Below are positions 41,869-52,036 of a DNA stretch of 64,000 nt, piece after piece (positions within the stretch are counted from its first letter, which is position 1; each line of letters starts with the position of its first letter). This DNA is from Terriglobus sp. TAA 43 (GTDB taxonomy: Bacteria > Acidobacteriota > Terriglobia > Terriglobales > Acidobacteriaceae): positions 1,922,001 through 1,986,000 of the forward strand of contig NZ_JUGR01000001.1 of assembly GCF_000800015.1 (NCBI RefSeq), read 5' to 3'. The notes beneath the pieces were generated by a model that worked only from the letters and a program-made list of their open reading frames with translations, made no database searches and was not told the origin of the DNA. The position numbers and the translations under genes were made by a program.

Positions 41869-42981
41869 CTAGCGACGAAGCTTGGAGGCTATCCAGAACT
41901 GCTGCAGGATGTAGTTGTCTGTCATGCCTGCGATGTAGTCGGCGACGGTGCGGGGAAGGCCGTCGACAGCGCTTTCTTCCACGTAGCCTGTGGGCATGCG
42001 CGAGGGATCCTGCGTGTAGAAGTGGAAGAGCGTGCTGACGACATGCTCAGCCTTGGCATGTTCCGCTTCGAGGAAGTCGCAGGTGTAAAGCTTGCCGTAG
42101 AGATACGCTTTTTCTTCCTGCCGTTGCGCTTCCATTGCAAGAGAGAAAGTGGCGACACGCTCGGGGCAGTTGCGCACATCGTCGAGTGAACGCAGGCGAT
42201 GCTGCATGACATTGGCGGCGGTGTTTTCAACGAGGTCGCAGGTGAGTTCGCTCTGCATGACCTGCAGTGCCTCGTGGAAGTGGAACTTTTGCGAGACGCC
42301 GGGATGAATCTCCTGCACCTTTTCGTAGGCACGCCCCATGATGCCGATGTTGGCGCAGATGTGTTCGATATCGAGAAGGCCACTCTCCACGCCATCGTCA
42401 AGATCGGCGGTGAGGTATGCGATCTCATCTGCAAGGTCGATGACCTGTGCTTCCAGCGGCGGACGCTGATTGAGAAAGTATGGCTGCAGCGCGGGATAGT
42501 CGATGGCGCTGTAGTCGCGCGAGTGCTTCACGATGCCTTCGCGCACACCGAGTGTGAGATTCAAACCGCGATGCGCAGCGTACCAGTCTTCAAAGTGTTC
42601 GACGATGCGGAGCGCGTGGAGATTGTGATCGAAGCGAAGGCCGTGTTTCCGCAGGCATTGATCCAGCGCACGTTCGCCCGCGTGACCGAAGGGTGGATGA
42701 CCAATGTCATGAACGAGTGCGAGGGTTTCAACGAGTTCTTCATTGAGGCCCAGGCATCGCGCTACTTCGCGCGCGATCTGCACCACTTCAATGGTGTGGG
42801 TGAGGCGTGAGCGGAAGTGGTCCGACTCGCGGCTGGTGAAGACCTGTGTCTTTCCTGCGAGGCGACGGAAGGCGCGCGCCTGCACCACGCGTTCGCGGTC
42901 ACGCTCAAAGCCGGGGGCACGAACCTCTGCAGTCTCAGACCACTCGCGCTGCAGGAGTGCCTGCTCTGCTACGCCACGCAC
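41869..42981 (-). CDS. dgt: dGTPase-like HD-domain triphosphohydrolase
   Basis: A 370-residue enzyme that cleaves deoxynucleoside triphosphates to the nucleoside and triphosphate. N-terminal part RDRERVVQARAFRRLAGKTQV is the family hallmark; the HD site has H62, H91 and D92 in LVHDIGHPPFGHAGE, with the second Asp in VIDLADEIAYLTADLDDG. The start is the GTG at 42981; the frame stays open upstream but offers no other plausible start before the TPR gene. It lies 47 nt after that gene's stop. Confidence 0.9.
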   Translation of the reverse strand: MRGVAEQALLQREWSETAEVRAPGFERDRERVVQARAFRRLAGKTQVFTSRESDHFRSRLTHTIEVVQIAREVARCLGLNEELVETLALVHDIGHPPFGHAGERALDQCLRKHGLRFDHNLHALRIVEHFEDWYAAHRGLNLTLGVREGIVKHSRDYSAIDYPALQPYFLNQRPPLEAQVIDLADEIAYLTADLDDGVESGLLDIEHICANIGIMGRAYEKVQEIHPGVSQKFHFHEALQVMQSELTCDLVENTAANVMQHRLRSLDDVRNCPERVATFSLAMEAQRQEEKAYLYGKLYTCDFLEAEHAKAEHVVSTLFHFYTQDPSRMPTGYVEESAVDGLPRTVADYIAGMTDNYILQQFWIASKLRR

Positions 42982-43028
42982 GCTACAGGCGCGCAGGTCA
43001 TAGCAGGCGTCGATTGGAGCGACTGTGC

Positions 43029-45152
43029 CTACGGCATCACCTTCGTTCCCGCTGCGTTCTTCGCGAGCTTCACCTTGGCGGAGTCAAGACGCTTGTGCAA
43101 ATTGCTGACGTCATCGGGTTCAATATCCGCGGGCAAGGAGCGGCTGTATTCCATCAGCGCGCGTTCCCACTGCGCGACGGCAGGCTTCAGCTTGCCCTGC
43201 TTTTCCAACGCCTGCCCGAGATGATCGTGGACGGTGGGATCTGTGGCGTTGCGTTCCACGGCCTTCTGCAACAGATCTTCCGCCAGGGCGTATTCGCCCA
43301 TCTTGAAGTAGACCCAACCCTCGGTGTCCAGATAAGCGTAGTTCTGCGGATCAAGCTCCACGGCCTTCTTCACCATGCTGAGCGCTTCCGGCAGCTTCAC
43401 GCCGCGCTCCGCGAACATGTACGCGAGATAGTTGAGCGTCTGCGCGTTGGTGGGATCGACGTCGAGCGACTTCCGGAACCATGTTTCCGCTTCGTCCTTC
43501 TTGTTTTCCTTGTCGTCAATGGTGCCGCGCAGGAACCAGAGGTAAAGCTTGTCTTCATTGCGCGAGGAGAGCGGTTCGGCTTTGTCCAGCGCTGCGTTCG
43601 CATCGTCATACTTGCGCAGACGAAGGTATGCCTGTGCCAGTGTGAGGTATGTGATGCGATCGTCTGGCCCCTTGCCGTTCAACTGCTTCTTCAGTAGCGC
43701 AATGCCTTCCTCTGCCTTGCCGGTGTCTGCAAGCTGACCAGCCCAGAGCATCTGCGCATCGCGATCCTGCGGCGCTGCCTTGGCTGCCGCAGCAGCAACG
43801 GCTTCTGCCTTATCCCACTCGTGTGCGTCGCGATAGGCATCGACTGCACCGCCGACGCCGCGCGACTTGAACTCGCCGCCGAGTGCCGTCATTTGCTTGT
43901 AAACATCCACGGCCATGTCGATCTTGTTCTCTTCGCGATAGAGCGTGGCGAGGCGATCGAGGAAGATGGCGCGGTTGTTCCGTTCGCCGTCGGTGTAGCT
44001 GTTGTCTGATTTTGCGGTGGTCTGGAGGACGCCCTTCAGCGCAGCTTCTGCGTCGGCATAACGGCCGAGAGCGTCGTACAGTAGAGCTTCGTTGAAGATG
44101 AGTTCTTCATTGTCCGGAATGGAGGCTTTCGCCTTCTGCAGCGTGGCGAGAGCCGTATCGTAATGACCCTGGCGACGCTGAATTTCCGAGATCTTGATGT
44201 ATGTCTGAGCATCTTGCGGTTCGGCGGCAAGGATGTCGTTGTATACCTTCAGCGCATCGTCCAGCTTGTCCTGCGCGAGAAGCGCGTTCGCAAGACCATG
44301 CATGGCGTCCATGTTGTCGCCTTCGTTGTCCAGCGCGCGCTGGTAGGCGGCGGCGGCATCCTTGGGCTTATGCAGTTGGTCGTAGCTGGCGCCGATGGCG
44401 AGTTCGATGCGTGCGGTGCGGTCTTCCACCGGCAAAGCGGAGAGCGTGTTGACGACGCGCTGCGTGTCGCCCTGTTCGCTATAGAGACGCGCGAGGTTCA
44501 GCAGAGATTCTTCCGTGCCACCGTCGAGGTTTTGCGCGGCTTTGAACTGTTCCTCAGCCTTTGCCGAGTCGTGACTAACTTCGTAAAGCTGACCGAGCAG
44601 AAGATGATTCTCCGCAACGTTGGGCTCGAGTTTGACGAGCATCTCGTATTCCGCACGCGCGAGATCGACCATCTGTTGCTGCTGCGGACCCTGCGCGTCG
44701 CCAAGTGAACGGTAGTAGATGCGACCGAGGAGGCGATGGGCTTCGAGGTCGTCGTTATTCTTCTTGATCTGGTCCTGCGAAACCTGCACGGCTTCGCGGA
44801 TGCGGCCCAGTTTGAAGTACAGACCAGCGAGACCATCCTGAAGATAGACGGAATTGGGGTCAGCACCGAGCGCGAGCTTGTACTGTTCAATGGCCTGCGT
44901 GGCGTAATCGCTGCGACCCTGCGCGGTGGCGAGTTCCTCGTAGATGTGTGCCAGGCCGTAGTGGTAATAAGCCGCGCTGGGGCCTGAGGCGTCTTGCGAC
45001 GCCGCGACCGGGGGCAGCGGTGCGGGAGCGTTCGTGTTCTTCTGGGCAGACAGCGGCGCCGCGGACACGATGAGTGCCGCGGCGACCAGAGGCATCCAGC
45101 GCGAGACGCGCCGGAGGGAAGACGATAAAACAGCGTTCTGCGGACCAATCAT
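43029..45152 (-). CDS. Large exported TPR-repeat protein
   Basis: A 707-residue protein with an N-terminal signal sequence (PLVAAALIVSAAPLSAQ) and TPR helices almost throughout (for example DYATQAIEQYKLALGADPNS, YLQDGLAGLYFKLGRIREA, AEEQFKAAQNLDGGTEESLL). The repeats cover about residues 60-690 and scaffold protein-protein contacts, probably in the periplasm. The ATG at 45152 is preferred to a TTG at 45164, which would touch the AGGA. Partner unknown. It is upstream of dgt. Confidence 0.9.
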   Translation of the reverse strand: MIGPQNAVLSSSLRRVSRWMPLVAAALIVSAAPLSAQKNTNAPAPLPPVAASQDASGPSAAYYHYGLAHIYEELATAQGRSDYATQAIEQYKLALGADPNSVYLQDGLAGLYFKLGRIREAVQVSQDQIKKNNDDLEAHRLLGRIYYRSLGDAQGPQQQQMVDLARAEYEMLVKLEPNVAENHLLLGQLYEVSHDSAKAEEQFKAAQNLDGGTEESLLNLARLYSEQGDTQRVVNTLSALPVEDRTARIELAIGASYDQLHKPKDAAAAYQRALDNEGDNMDAMHGLANALLAQDKLDDALKVYNDILAAEPQDAQTYIKISEIQRRQGHYDTALATLQKAKASIPDNEELIFNEALLYDALGRYADAEAALKGVLQTTAKSDNSYTDGERNNRAIFLDRLATLYREENKIDMAVDVYKQMTALGGEFKSRGVGGAVDAYRDAHEWDKAEAVAAAAAKAAPQDRDAQMLWAGQLADTGKAEEGIALLKKQLNGKGPDDRITYLTLAQAYLRLRKYDDANAALDKAEPLSSRNEDKLYLWFLRGTIDDKENKKDEAETWFRKSLDVDPTNAQTLNYLAYMFAERGVKLPEALSMVKKAVELDPQNYAYLDTEGWVYFKMGEYALAEDLLQKAVERNATDPTVHDHLGQALEKQGKLKPAVAQWERALMEYSRSLPADIEPDDVSNLHKRLDSAKVKLAKNAAGTKVMP

Positions 45153-45276
45153 CAGAAGAACCAATCCTTCTGCCCGGCGTCCGCTCGCTCGCGCGACCAG
45201 GCTTGCAACAGATGTGTGCTAGCAGGTTAGACGAAGACGGGGCTCCGGTGGATGCGTACCTGTACGTACAGACATC

Positions 45277-46857
45277 TCAGCCGTGACGGAAGTGTCGCAT
45301 TCCCGTGAAAATCATGGCAATGCCTAATTTGTCCGCAGCTTCGATGACTTCATTGTCGCGCACACTGCCACCCGGCTGAATGATGGCCGTTGCGCCAGCG
45401 TGTGCCACTGTTTCCAGGCCGTCAGGGAACGGGAAGAATGCGTCAGACGCGGCGACCGTGCCGGTGAGCGGAAGAACTGCCTTCTGCGCGCCGAACTTTG
45501 CTGCGTCAACGCGGCTCATCTGACCTGCGCCGATGCCGACGGACTGACCGTGGCGCTCGTGTGTGCGGGCGTAGACAATAGCGTTTGATTTCACGTACTT
45601 GCAGACTGTCCACGCGAACTTCAGAGCGGTCAGTTCTTCGGGCGTGGGCTGACGCTTGGTGACGACTTTCAGTTCCACGTCGGCCAGCGAGCCGCGATCG
45701 GCGTCCTGCAGCAGCATGCCACCGGAGATCTGCTTGAGAGCGATCTTTGCGGGTGCCGGATCGATTTCGATGAGACGAAGATTTTTCTTCTTTGCGAAAA
45801 CTTCGACTGCTTCCGCCGTGAACTTGGGAGCGACGATGGCTTCCACGAAGAGCTTGGCGATTTCTTCTGCCGCGTCAGCGCCGACTTCGCGATTGATGCC
45901 GATGACGCCACCGAAGGCCGAGATGGGGTCAGCGGCGAGGGCGTTGCGGTAGGCGTCGGCTACGGTGTCGCCCGTGGCTACGCCGCAGGGGTTGGTGTGC
46001 TTGATGATGGCGACGGCGGGTTCGGTGAACTCGCTGGCGAGATCCCAGCAGGCGTCAAGGTCGACGAGGTTGTTGAAGGAGAGTTCCTTGCCCTGGAGCT
46101 GCTTCGCGTTGGCGATGCCCTTGTCCGTGCCGTCGGTGTAGACGGCGGCCTTCTGGTGCGGGTTCTCGCCGTAACGCAGCGTTCCCTTCAAAGGCAGGTT
46201 CAGGCGGAGGGACTTGGGCAGGACGTCTTCGAACGTAGCGGCCTGTTCGTGGGTGCCGTCGGGCTCGGGGAGCTTCTCCAGTGAATTGGCGATGGCGGTG
46301 TCATACGCAGCGGTGGTGGCGAAGGCTGCCTTGGCGAGACGCCACTTGGTGGGCAGCGAGAGCGAGCCGCCGTTGGCTTCCATCTCGTCAGCGATGGCTG
46401 CGTAGTCTGCTGCGTCGGTGACGATGGCGACGTCCTGGTAGTTCTTGGCGGCGCTGCGGACCATGCTGGGACCGCCGATGTCGATGTTTTCGACGATCTC
46501 CGCCAGCTTGACGCCGGGCTTGGAGGCGGTCTTTTCAAAGGCGTAGAGATTGACCACGACCATATCGATGGGCTGGATGGCGTGCTCGCTCACCGCGGCA
46601 ACGTGCTCGGCGTTGGAACGGATGTGCAGGATGCCGCCGTGGACCTTGGGGTGCAGAGTCTTCACGCGGCCGTCGAGCATCTCAGGGAAACCGGTGAGAT
46701 CGCTGATGTCGCGGACGGCGAGGCCGCCGTCACGCAGCATCTTGGCGGTGCCGCCGGTGGAGACCAGTTCCACTCCCTGCGCGTCGAGGCGCTTTGCAAA
46801 ATCGAGAAGTCCTGTCTTGTCCGTAACGCTCAGCAGTGCGCGTGTAATCTTACCCAT
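45277..46857 (-). CDS. purH: Bifunctional AICAR transformylase/IMP cyclohydrolase
   Basis: A 526-residue enzyme for the last two steps of IMP synthesis. The N-terminal cyclohydrolase (about 1-190) begins [20 protein letters not shown] with [16 protein letters not shown]; the transformylase (about 200-526) has [25 protein letters not shown] and the [12 protein letters not shown] segment. The start lies 6 nt after the stop of the hepT gene, and the ribosome site is inside the hepT end, so purH translation depends on that junction. Confidence 0.97.
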   Translation of the reverse strand: MGKITRALLSVTDKTGLLDFAKRLDAQGVELVSTGGTAKMLRDGGLAVRDISDLTGFPEMLDGRVKTLHPKVHGGILHIRSNAEHVAAVSEHAIQPIDMVVVNLYAFEKTASKPGVKLAEIVENIDIGGPSMVRSAAKNYQDVAIVTDAADYAAIADEMEANGGSLSLPTKWRLAKAAFATTAAYDTAIANSLEKLPEPDGTHEQAATFEDVLPKSLRLNLPLKGTLRYGENPHQKAAVYTDGTDKGIANAKQLQGKELSFNNLVDLDACWDLASEFTEPAVAIIKHTNPCGVATGDTVADAYRNALAADPISAFGGVIGINREVGADAAEEIAKLFVEAIVAPKFTAEAVEVFAKKKNLRLIEIDPAPAKIALKQISGGMLLQDADRGSLADVELKVVTKRQPTPEELTALKFAWTVCKYVKSNAIVYARTHERHGQSVGIGAGQMSRVDAAKFGAQKAVLPLTGTVAASDAFFPFPDGLETVAHAGATAIIQPGGSVRDNEVIEAADKLGIAMIFTGMRHFRHG

Positions 46858-46863
46858 TTCCAG

Positions 46864-47208
46864 TTATCCAATCCTGTCGAGTTCAGCTTGTACTGCATTA
46901 AGAAAGTCCGGCAGTTGCTCCCGCACAGCTTTCCAGAGAATTTCGTGATCCACTACGCCGTATTCATGCGCGAGGATGTTGCGGAGTCCAATGATCTTGC
47001 CAGCATCCGGAAGTTGCTGAACAAACTCTTCGTCGATACGGCGAATGCGGATAAGGCCCTCTCCCACGATTTCAAGACAGCGTTCCACACTGCGGCGACG
47101 CATGCCATCGGCCATATAGGAAACGAAGGTTTGGCCGGATGTGTACTCCACAACCTCACTCGCCGCACCTACTACCTCAGAGAGATACAGCCTGATTTCA
47201 GGCAGCAT
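46864..47208 (-). CDS. hepT: HEPN-domain toxin (HepT-like, DUF86)
   Basis: A 114-residue helical RNase toxin. The RX4HXY catalytic motif is intact: R76-NILA-H81-E-Y83, followed by GVVDHEILW. It is a partner of the MntA-like nucleotidyltransferase upstream, whose role is to AMPylate the tyrosine of the motif and so silence the toxin. The ATG at 47208 overlaps the antitoxin stop by 11 nt; the longer frame to 47241 is not preferred. The pair sits between pyrD and purH in the same direction. Confidence 0.9.
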   Translation of the reverse strand: MLPEIRLYLSEVVGAASEVVEYTSGQTFVSYMADGMRRRSVERCLEIVGEGLIRIRRIDEEFVQQLPDAGKIIGLRNILAHEYGVVDHEILWKAVREQLPDFLNAVQAELDRIG

Positions 47209-47512
47209 AGAGAAGCTCTTTGTCTTGATCGACGCTCTCAATCATGTAGGGATTTTTTAGAGCACGTTCACTGATAACGTCGACCTTTCGTCCGAAGAGT
47301 TTTTGAAGAGCCTCTTTCAGATCCGTAAACTCGGACATCCATCCCCTTTCGGCACCTGGGAGGAACTGCACGAGAAAATCGATGTCGCTGGTCTCAGGAT
47401 TGAAGTCGTCGCGGGTGACGGAGCCGAAGACGAGAAGGCGTGCGACGCCGTGTTCGCGGCAGATGGCTACTATCTGTTCGCGCCGCGATTCGATCTCGTG
47501 ACGGCCGTTCAT
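47198..47512 (-). CDS. mntA: MntA-like nucleotidyltransferase antitoxin
   Basis: A 104-residue minimal nucleotidyltransferase. The active site GS...DxD pattern is present: G30-S31 followed by DIDFLV with D43 and D45 (SVTRDDFNPETSDIDFLVQF), so it should be catalytically competent. It neutralises HepT by AMPylation in characterised pairs. The gene overlaps hepT by 11 nt and lies 29 nt after the pyrD stop. Whether the pair here defends against phage or stabilises the locus is unknown. Confidence 0.9.
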   Translation of the reverse strand: MNGRHEIESRREQIVAICREHGVARLLVFGSVTRDDFNPETSDIDFLVQFLPGAERGWMSEFTDLKEALQKLFGRKVDVISERALKNPYMIESVDQDKELLYAA

Positions 47513-47541
47513 AGCAATAGTTTAGCAAGCGGAAATAGACG

Positions 47542-48462
47542 CTATGTGCGCAGACCGCCGGTTAGATCGGCTGCGTTGGCCACTCCGTTGGCGGCGCACC
47601 AGCGCTCGAGGCCGGTGCTGATCTTCTCTACGGCGCGGGGGTCGGCGTAGCTGGCGGTGCCCACCTCTACGGCGGTTGCGCCTGCGAGTAGGAACTCTAC
47701 CGCGTCTTCCGGCTTGACGATTCCGCCCATGCCCACAATGGGGATGTTGACGGAGCGCGCTACTTCCCACACCATGCGGACGGCGATGGGCTTGATGGCC
47801 GGGCCGCTAAGACCGCCGGTTACGTTGGCGATCTTGGGTTTGCGGGTTTTCACGTCGATGGCCAGTGACAGGAAGGTGTTCACCAGAGAGACGGCGTTTG
47901 CACCTGCTGCCTGGGCTACGCGCGCCATGCCGCCGATGTTGGTGACGTTGGGCGAGAGCTTCACCATGAGCGGGCGCCTGGAGATGCTTTTGCACTGGTG
48001 GACGAGATCGCCGAGAGAGTCGGGGTCTGTGCCGAAGACCATGCCGCCGTGTTTGGTGTTGGGGCAGCTTGCGTTCAGTTCGTACATGGCGATGCCTTCG
48101 GCGTCGTTCAGGCGCTCGATGACACCGAGACAGTCTTCAATGGTGTAGCCGAAGACGTTTGCGATGCAGACGACGCCGGGCATGCGGCGAATGCCTGGCA
48201 TCTTGTCTTTGATAAATGCATCGACGCCGATGTTCTGCAGGCCGATGGCGTTCATCATGCCGGAGGCGGTTTCGATGATGCGGGGCGCCTTGTTGCCGTC
48301 CATGGGGTGGAGGGACAGGCCCTTGGTGACGAAAGCGCCGATTTTTGCGAGATCGAGGATTTCCTCGAACTCCACGCCATAGCCGAAGGTTCCACTTGCA
48401 GCGATGACCGGCGATCGCATTGCGACGCCGGCCACCTCTACTGTCATGTTTGGCTTGCTCAC
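47542..48462 (-). CDS. pyrD: Dihydroorotate dehydrogenase, class 1B
   Basis: A 306-residue FMN enzyme for the oxidation of dihydroorotate in pyrimidine synthesis. It has the catalytic cysteine C133 in ELNASCPNTKHGG, the VKLSPNVTNI segment and a C-terminal GMGGIVKPEDAVEFLLAGA phosphate-binding region. A cysteine, not a serine, base marks class 1, and the length fits the 1B catalytic subunit. PyrK, the electron-transfer partner of 1B enzymes, is not in the window. The start overlaps the stop of the phosphatase gene (ATGA). Confidence 0.95.
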   Translation of the reverse strand: MSKPNMTVEVAGVAMRSPVIAASGTFGYGVEFEEILDLAKIGAFVTKGLSLHPMDGNKAPRIIETASGMMNAIGLQNIGVDAFIKDKMPGIRRMPGVVCIANVFGYTIEDCLGVIERLNDAEGIAMYELNASCPNTKHGGMVFGTDPDSLGDLVHQCKSISRRPLMVKLSPNVTNIGGMARVAQAAGANAVSLVNTFLSLAIDVKTRKPKIANVTGGLSGPAIKPIAVRMVWEVARSVNIPIVGMGGIVKPEDAVEFLLAGATAVEVGTASYADPRAVEKISTGLERWCAANGVANAADLTGGLRT

Positions 48463-50138
48463 TTCTTCAGTGTAGTAGCTGGCACCGTGGTCCGTTCGGG
48501 TTTCAATGCTTCGATGCGTACCGTTCCCACCGCCGCGGACGGGCGGTTGATTCGCAGCAGCGAGGCGAACGTTGCTGCGATGTCCACCGGCTGCACCATG
48601 TTGCGATAGGTGCCGGGCTGGAAGGGAGCGCCGTAGAAGTCCAGCGGCACGTGGCGGTCGTAAGAGTTCTGCGAATAGTGCGTGGTACCGGTTTCCGAGC
48701 CGTAGTACTGGTATGCGCCGAAGTTCAGATGGACGGCCCAGCGAACGACCGGCGAGTAGCTGTGAAGTTCGCGGCGGCCCTGATCGGTGTCGGGGACCTG
48801 ACCGTTGCGAAGCTGGGTTGCGGTGTAAACGTACTGCACGCGCATGGGTTCGGGGAGGCGTCCGCCAACGGCACCGGCGTGCTGCGCTGTGTCGCGCGGC
48901 TGGCTGCCGAAGTAGTCAAAGACCGCCTTGGAAGTAGCTTCTTCTGCCTGCTCTTCCGTAATGCCCTGCGCCTCAAACGGTTCGGGATCGATTTGCAGCC
49001 AGGGCGATTCGCCGCCCAGCACGTACTTCACGCTGTTCTTGGGCTTGAACTTGTCGTGCAGCGCCTTCTCCACGAAGTCATACAGCGGCTTGGTGGCGAT
49101 GCCGCGTGCGGGCATGCCCATGCCGATGGCCGCGTTGACGCTGGCGGAAACGCCATGGTCGCCGGTGAGGGAGACGTACACGTTCTTCAGGCCGACGGTC
49201 TGGTCGATCCAGGTGAAGAAGCGGTCAAGCTCCACGTCTGTGCCGTCAACCAGAGCGCGCTGGTGGCCTTCGTCTGGGCCGTAGCGGTGACCGGCAATGT
49301 CAGTGGACGAGATGGAGATGGTGATGAGGTCAGTCACGCCATCGGGGTTGTGGCCCAGGTGCTCGTTCTGGATGAGTGCCTTCGCGAAGTCGAGCTGGTA
49401 GCCCACGCCCTGCTGCGTTGCGCCCACGAGTTCGTAGAAGCTGCCTTTCGGGATATTCGAGGCGGCGCGTGCCTTTGCGACTTCCTCACCCTTATTGAAG
49501 TCTTCCACCCACGATGGAAGCTGGTTCATCCAGTACGTGGAGGTGATCCAGCGACCGGATTCGTGGTCGGTCCAGAAAGCGGCCTTAGTGGCGTGGCCGC
49601 TGGTGAGGATGGCGGCGCGGTCTTTCAGCGAGACGCCGTAGACGCGGGCCTTGCCGCCGGTGGCGAGAACAAGTTCATCGCCCAGTGTGGATGCCACCTG
49701 AAAGTGTGGCGAGGCGCCGGGGGACGTCTTGGCGCCGGGCGCTTCGCCCACGATGGTGTAGCGGTCGTCGTCGATGGACTGGACGGAACGGATCTTGCCG
49801 TCGGGGCCTTTCTCATACCAATCGTTCACGGGGATGCCGTGACCATCGGTATATGCGCCGGTGCCGATGGTGGAGTGGCCGGGGCCGGTGACGAGGTTTG
49901 CGTAGTCGTAATAGCAGTCGGTGTAATGCACGCCCTGCTTCAGGAACAGGTTCCAGCCGTTCTTTGCCTTGAAGTCGGCGCGCCAGCGGTCCAGATAGTC
50001 GCCGCGGAACTGGTCGAAGACGAGTTCAACGACGAGTTTGGGCGAGCCGGTGTAAGCCTGTGCGTGGAGCGCGGGCACGGCTGCAGACGCAAGGGCAGCA
50101 ACGAGCAGAGAGGCAGCAAAAGATCGGAACGAACGCAT
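48459..50138 (-). CDS. Exported PafA-like alkaline phosphatase/phosphodiesterase
   Basis: A 559-residue periplasmic enzyme of the alkaline phosphatase superfamily, closer to the PafA (Chryseobacterium) type than to PhoA. Signal peptide at 1-27. VELVFDQFRGDY contains the first metal-ligand Asp (D42); LVTGPGHSTIGTGAYTDGHG contains the likely threonine nucleophile T84. The remaining ligands are in STDIAGHRYG and SLTGDHGVS. The start at 50138 gives a clean signal peptide. Overlap with pyrD by 4 nt makes an operon with pyrimidine synthesis likely. Confidence 0.9.
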   Translation of the reverse strand: MRSFRSFAASLLVAALASAAVPALHAQAYTGSPKLVVELVFDQFRGDYLDRWRADFKAKNGWNLFLKQGVHYTDCYYDYANLVTGPGHSTIGTGAYTDGHGIPVNDWYEKGPDGKIRSVQSIDDDRYTIVGEAPGAKTSPGASPHFQVASTLGDELVLATGGKARVYGVSLKDRAAILTSGHATKAAFWTDHESGRWITSTYWMNQLPSWVEDFNKGEEVAKARAASNIPKGSFYELVGATQQGVGYQLDFAKALIQNEHLGHNPDGVTDLITISISSTDIAGHRYGPDEGHQRALVDGTDVELDRFFTWIDQTVGLKNVYVSLTGDHGVSASVNAAIGMGMPARGIATKPLYDFVEKALHDKFKPKNSVKYVLGGESPWLQIDPEPFEAQGITEEQAEEATSKAVFDYFGSQPRDTAQHAGAVGGRLPEPMRVQYVYTATQLRNGQVPDTDQGRRELHSYSPVVRWAVHLNFGAYQYYGSETGTTHYSQNSYDRHVPLDFYGAPFQPGTYRNMVQPVDIAATFASLLRINRPSAAVGTVRIEALKPERTTVPATTLKK

Positions 50139-50255
50139 GCAGACATGGTACTGCGATGCTTGCGGCGAATCCTTACAGGATTCTGACAATTGCGTCAGAG
50201 ACTGCCATCGGCGAGTTCTGACGCCTAAAGCGCCCGGAACCGATACCATAGAGGA

Positions 50256-51575
50256 ATGCTTGATCTTGCATACGTCCGGGGCAATCTCCCGGAGGTGGAA
50301 GCTGCGCTTCGCCGCCGTAACGCTGACCCCGCCGCCCTGCTGGGCGATTTTGCCGCCATCGACTCCGCCCGCCGCGAGGCCATTACTGCCGTGGAGCAGT
50401 TGAAGGCGAAGCGTAACCGCCTGTCAGAAGAGATTGGCAAGCTAAAGCGCACGGGCGGCGATGCCTCTGCGCTAACCGAGGAAGTCCGCGCGCTGCGCGA
50501 GGAATCGGAATCACTGGAAGCCGCTGCCACTGCGCATGATGCGAAGCTGCGCAACATTCTGGAAGCCATCCCAAACATCCCCGACGCCAGCGTTCCTGAT
50601 GGTAAGGATGAGACCGGCAACAAGCTGGAAAAGAGCTGGGGTGAGCCGAAGGCGCTGGCTCACGCGAAGCCGCACTGGGAGATTGGCGAAGCGCTGGGTG
50701 TTCTGGACTTTCAGCGTGCCGCGAAGATCTCTGGCTCACGTTTTGTGGTGCAGGTGGGCGCGGGTGCTCGTCTGGAGCGCGCGCTGGCGAACTTCATGTT
50801 GGACCTACACATCAACGAGCATGGCTACACCGAAGTGATGCCGCCGGTGATGGTGAATTCGCAGAGCCTGTTTGGAACGGGCCAGTTGCCCAAGTTTGCC
50901 GAAGACCTGTTCCATTGCGACGACAAGGGCGCTTACGTCCCCGGCGAGTTGCAAGACAACGATCACTGGCTGATTCCGACTGCCGAAGTGCCGGTGACGA
51001 ATCTGTATCGCGACGAAACGATTGAGCTGAATCCGACGATCAGCTATTGCGCTTACACGCCTTGCTTTCGTAGCGAAGCGGGCAGCTATGGGCGCGATGT
51101 GCGCGGCATGATTCGGCAGCACCAGTTTCAGAAAGTCGAACTTGTAAAGTTCACCACGCCGGATAACAGCATGGCTGAACTGGATAAGCTGACGCTGAAT
51201 GCTGAGGCGGTTCTGGAGAAGCTGGGACTTCCCTATCGCCGCATGTTGCTCTGCACCGGCGACATGGGTTTTGGATCGATGAAGACCTACGATCTGGAAG
51301 TGTGGTTACCGAGCCAGAACACCTATCGCGAGATTTCTTCGTGCAGCAACATGGGCAGCTTCCAGGCGCGTCGTGCGAATATCCGCTATCGTCCTGCGGG
51401 GCAGAAGAAGACAGAATATGTGCACACGCTGAACGGCAGCGGTCTGGCCGTGGGCCGCACGTATCTTGCGATTCTGGAAAACTATCTGCAGGAAGATGGC
51501 AGCGTCCGTGTGCCGGATGTGCTGGTGCCGTACATGGGCGGATTGACCGTAATTACCAAGCAGGCAGGGCTATAA
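50256..51575 (+). CDS. serS: Seryl-tRNA synthetase
   Basis: A 439-residue class II aminoacyl-tRNA synthetase. The N-terminal coiled-coil arm (about 30-100) reads tRNA-Ser; class II motif 2 is [20 protein letters not shown] and motif 3 is [14 protein letters not shown]. The start [15 protein letters not shown] is standard; GAGGA lies directly before the ATG. It is followed after 4 nt by a small membrane protein gene. Confidence 0.97.
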   Translation: MLDLAYVRGNLPEVEAALRRRNADPAALLGDFAAIDSARREAITAVEQLKAKRNRLSEEIGKLKRTGGDASALTEEVRALREESESLEAAATAHDAKLRNILEAIPNIPDASVPDGKDETGNKLEKSWGEPKALAHAKPHWEIGEALGVLDFQRAAKISGSRFVVQVGAGARLERALANFMLDLHINEHGYTEVMPPVMVNSQSLFGTGQLPKFAEDLFHCDDKGAYVPGELQDNDHWLIPTAEVPVTNLYRDETIELNPTISYCAYTPCFRSEAGSYGRDVRGMIRQHQFQKVELVKFTTPDNSMAELDKLTLNAEAVLEKLGLPYRRMLLCTGDMGFGSMKTYDLEVWLPSQNTYREISSCSNMGSFQARRANIRYRPAGQKKTEYVHTLNGSGLAVGRTYLAILENYLQEDGSVRVPDVLVPYMGGLTVITKQAGL

Positions 51576-51579
51576 AACG

Positions 51580-51960
51580 ATGCTGAAGACACTACGCAGC
51601 TACCTGTTCTGGACGTATGAACGTGGCAGCTTTCACTATGACGTGATGGTGACGCTGATTCTGTTGTTCATCTTTGTGTCGCCGCATGTGATCAATTTCC
51701 GCGACCGGCCGGTGTACAACCTGCCGTCGCAGATCATGGTGCAGAACGATGGCACGGGCAGCATTACCTACGAGGTGAAGGCATCCGATGTGCAGCAGAG
51801 CCTTCAGCATGTCTCCAGCAACGATTCGGAAAAGCGTATGCGCCGGGCGTTGCGCCGATTGATTGAGCCGATTGCGGGTGATGTTCTGATTGAGCGCTAT
51901 GAGCCGGTCACTGGCGCCGATGGGCAGACTACGGCGTACCGCGTCTGGGCTCATCGTTAA
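51580..51960 (+). CDS. Small single-pass membrane protein
   Basis: A 126-residue protein with one membrane helix (DVMVTLILLFIFVSPHVINF, about 22-41) after a basic, aromatic N terminus, and a soluble domain of about 80 residues with EVKASDVQQSLQHVSSNDSE and a strand-rich end. The layout (short cytoplasmic N terminus, one helix, small periplasmic domain) resembles biopolymer-transport accessory proteins, but no family is recognised. The start is 4 nt after the serS stop. Confidence 0.75.
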   Translation: MLKTLRSYLFWTYERGSFHYDVMVTLILLFIFVSPHVINFRDRPVYNLPSQIMVQNDGTGSITYEVKASDVQQSLQHVSSNDSEKRMRRALRRLIEPIAGDVLIERYEPVTGADGQTTAYRVWAHR

Positions 51961-52036
51961 TATCGCAACGCCACCGACGCAGCCATCCCGCTCAAACCTG
52001 TGTCTAATGAATTGGTTTGAGGGCCACAGGAGCAAG

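Noticed and set aside
48420-50186. 588-codon plus-strand frame opposite the PafA-like phosphatase
   Set aside because: The minus-strand protein has signal peptide and metal motifs; the opposite frame has only Gly/Val-rich, domain-free sequence.
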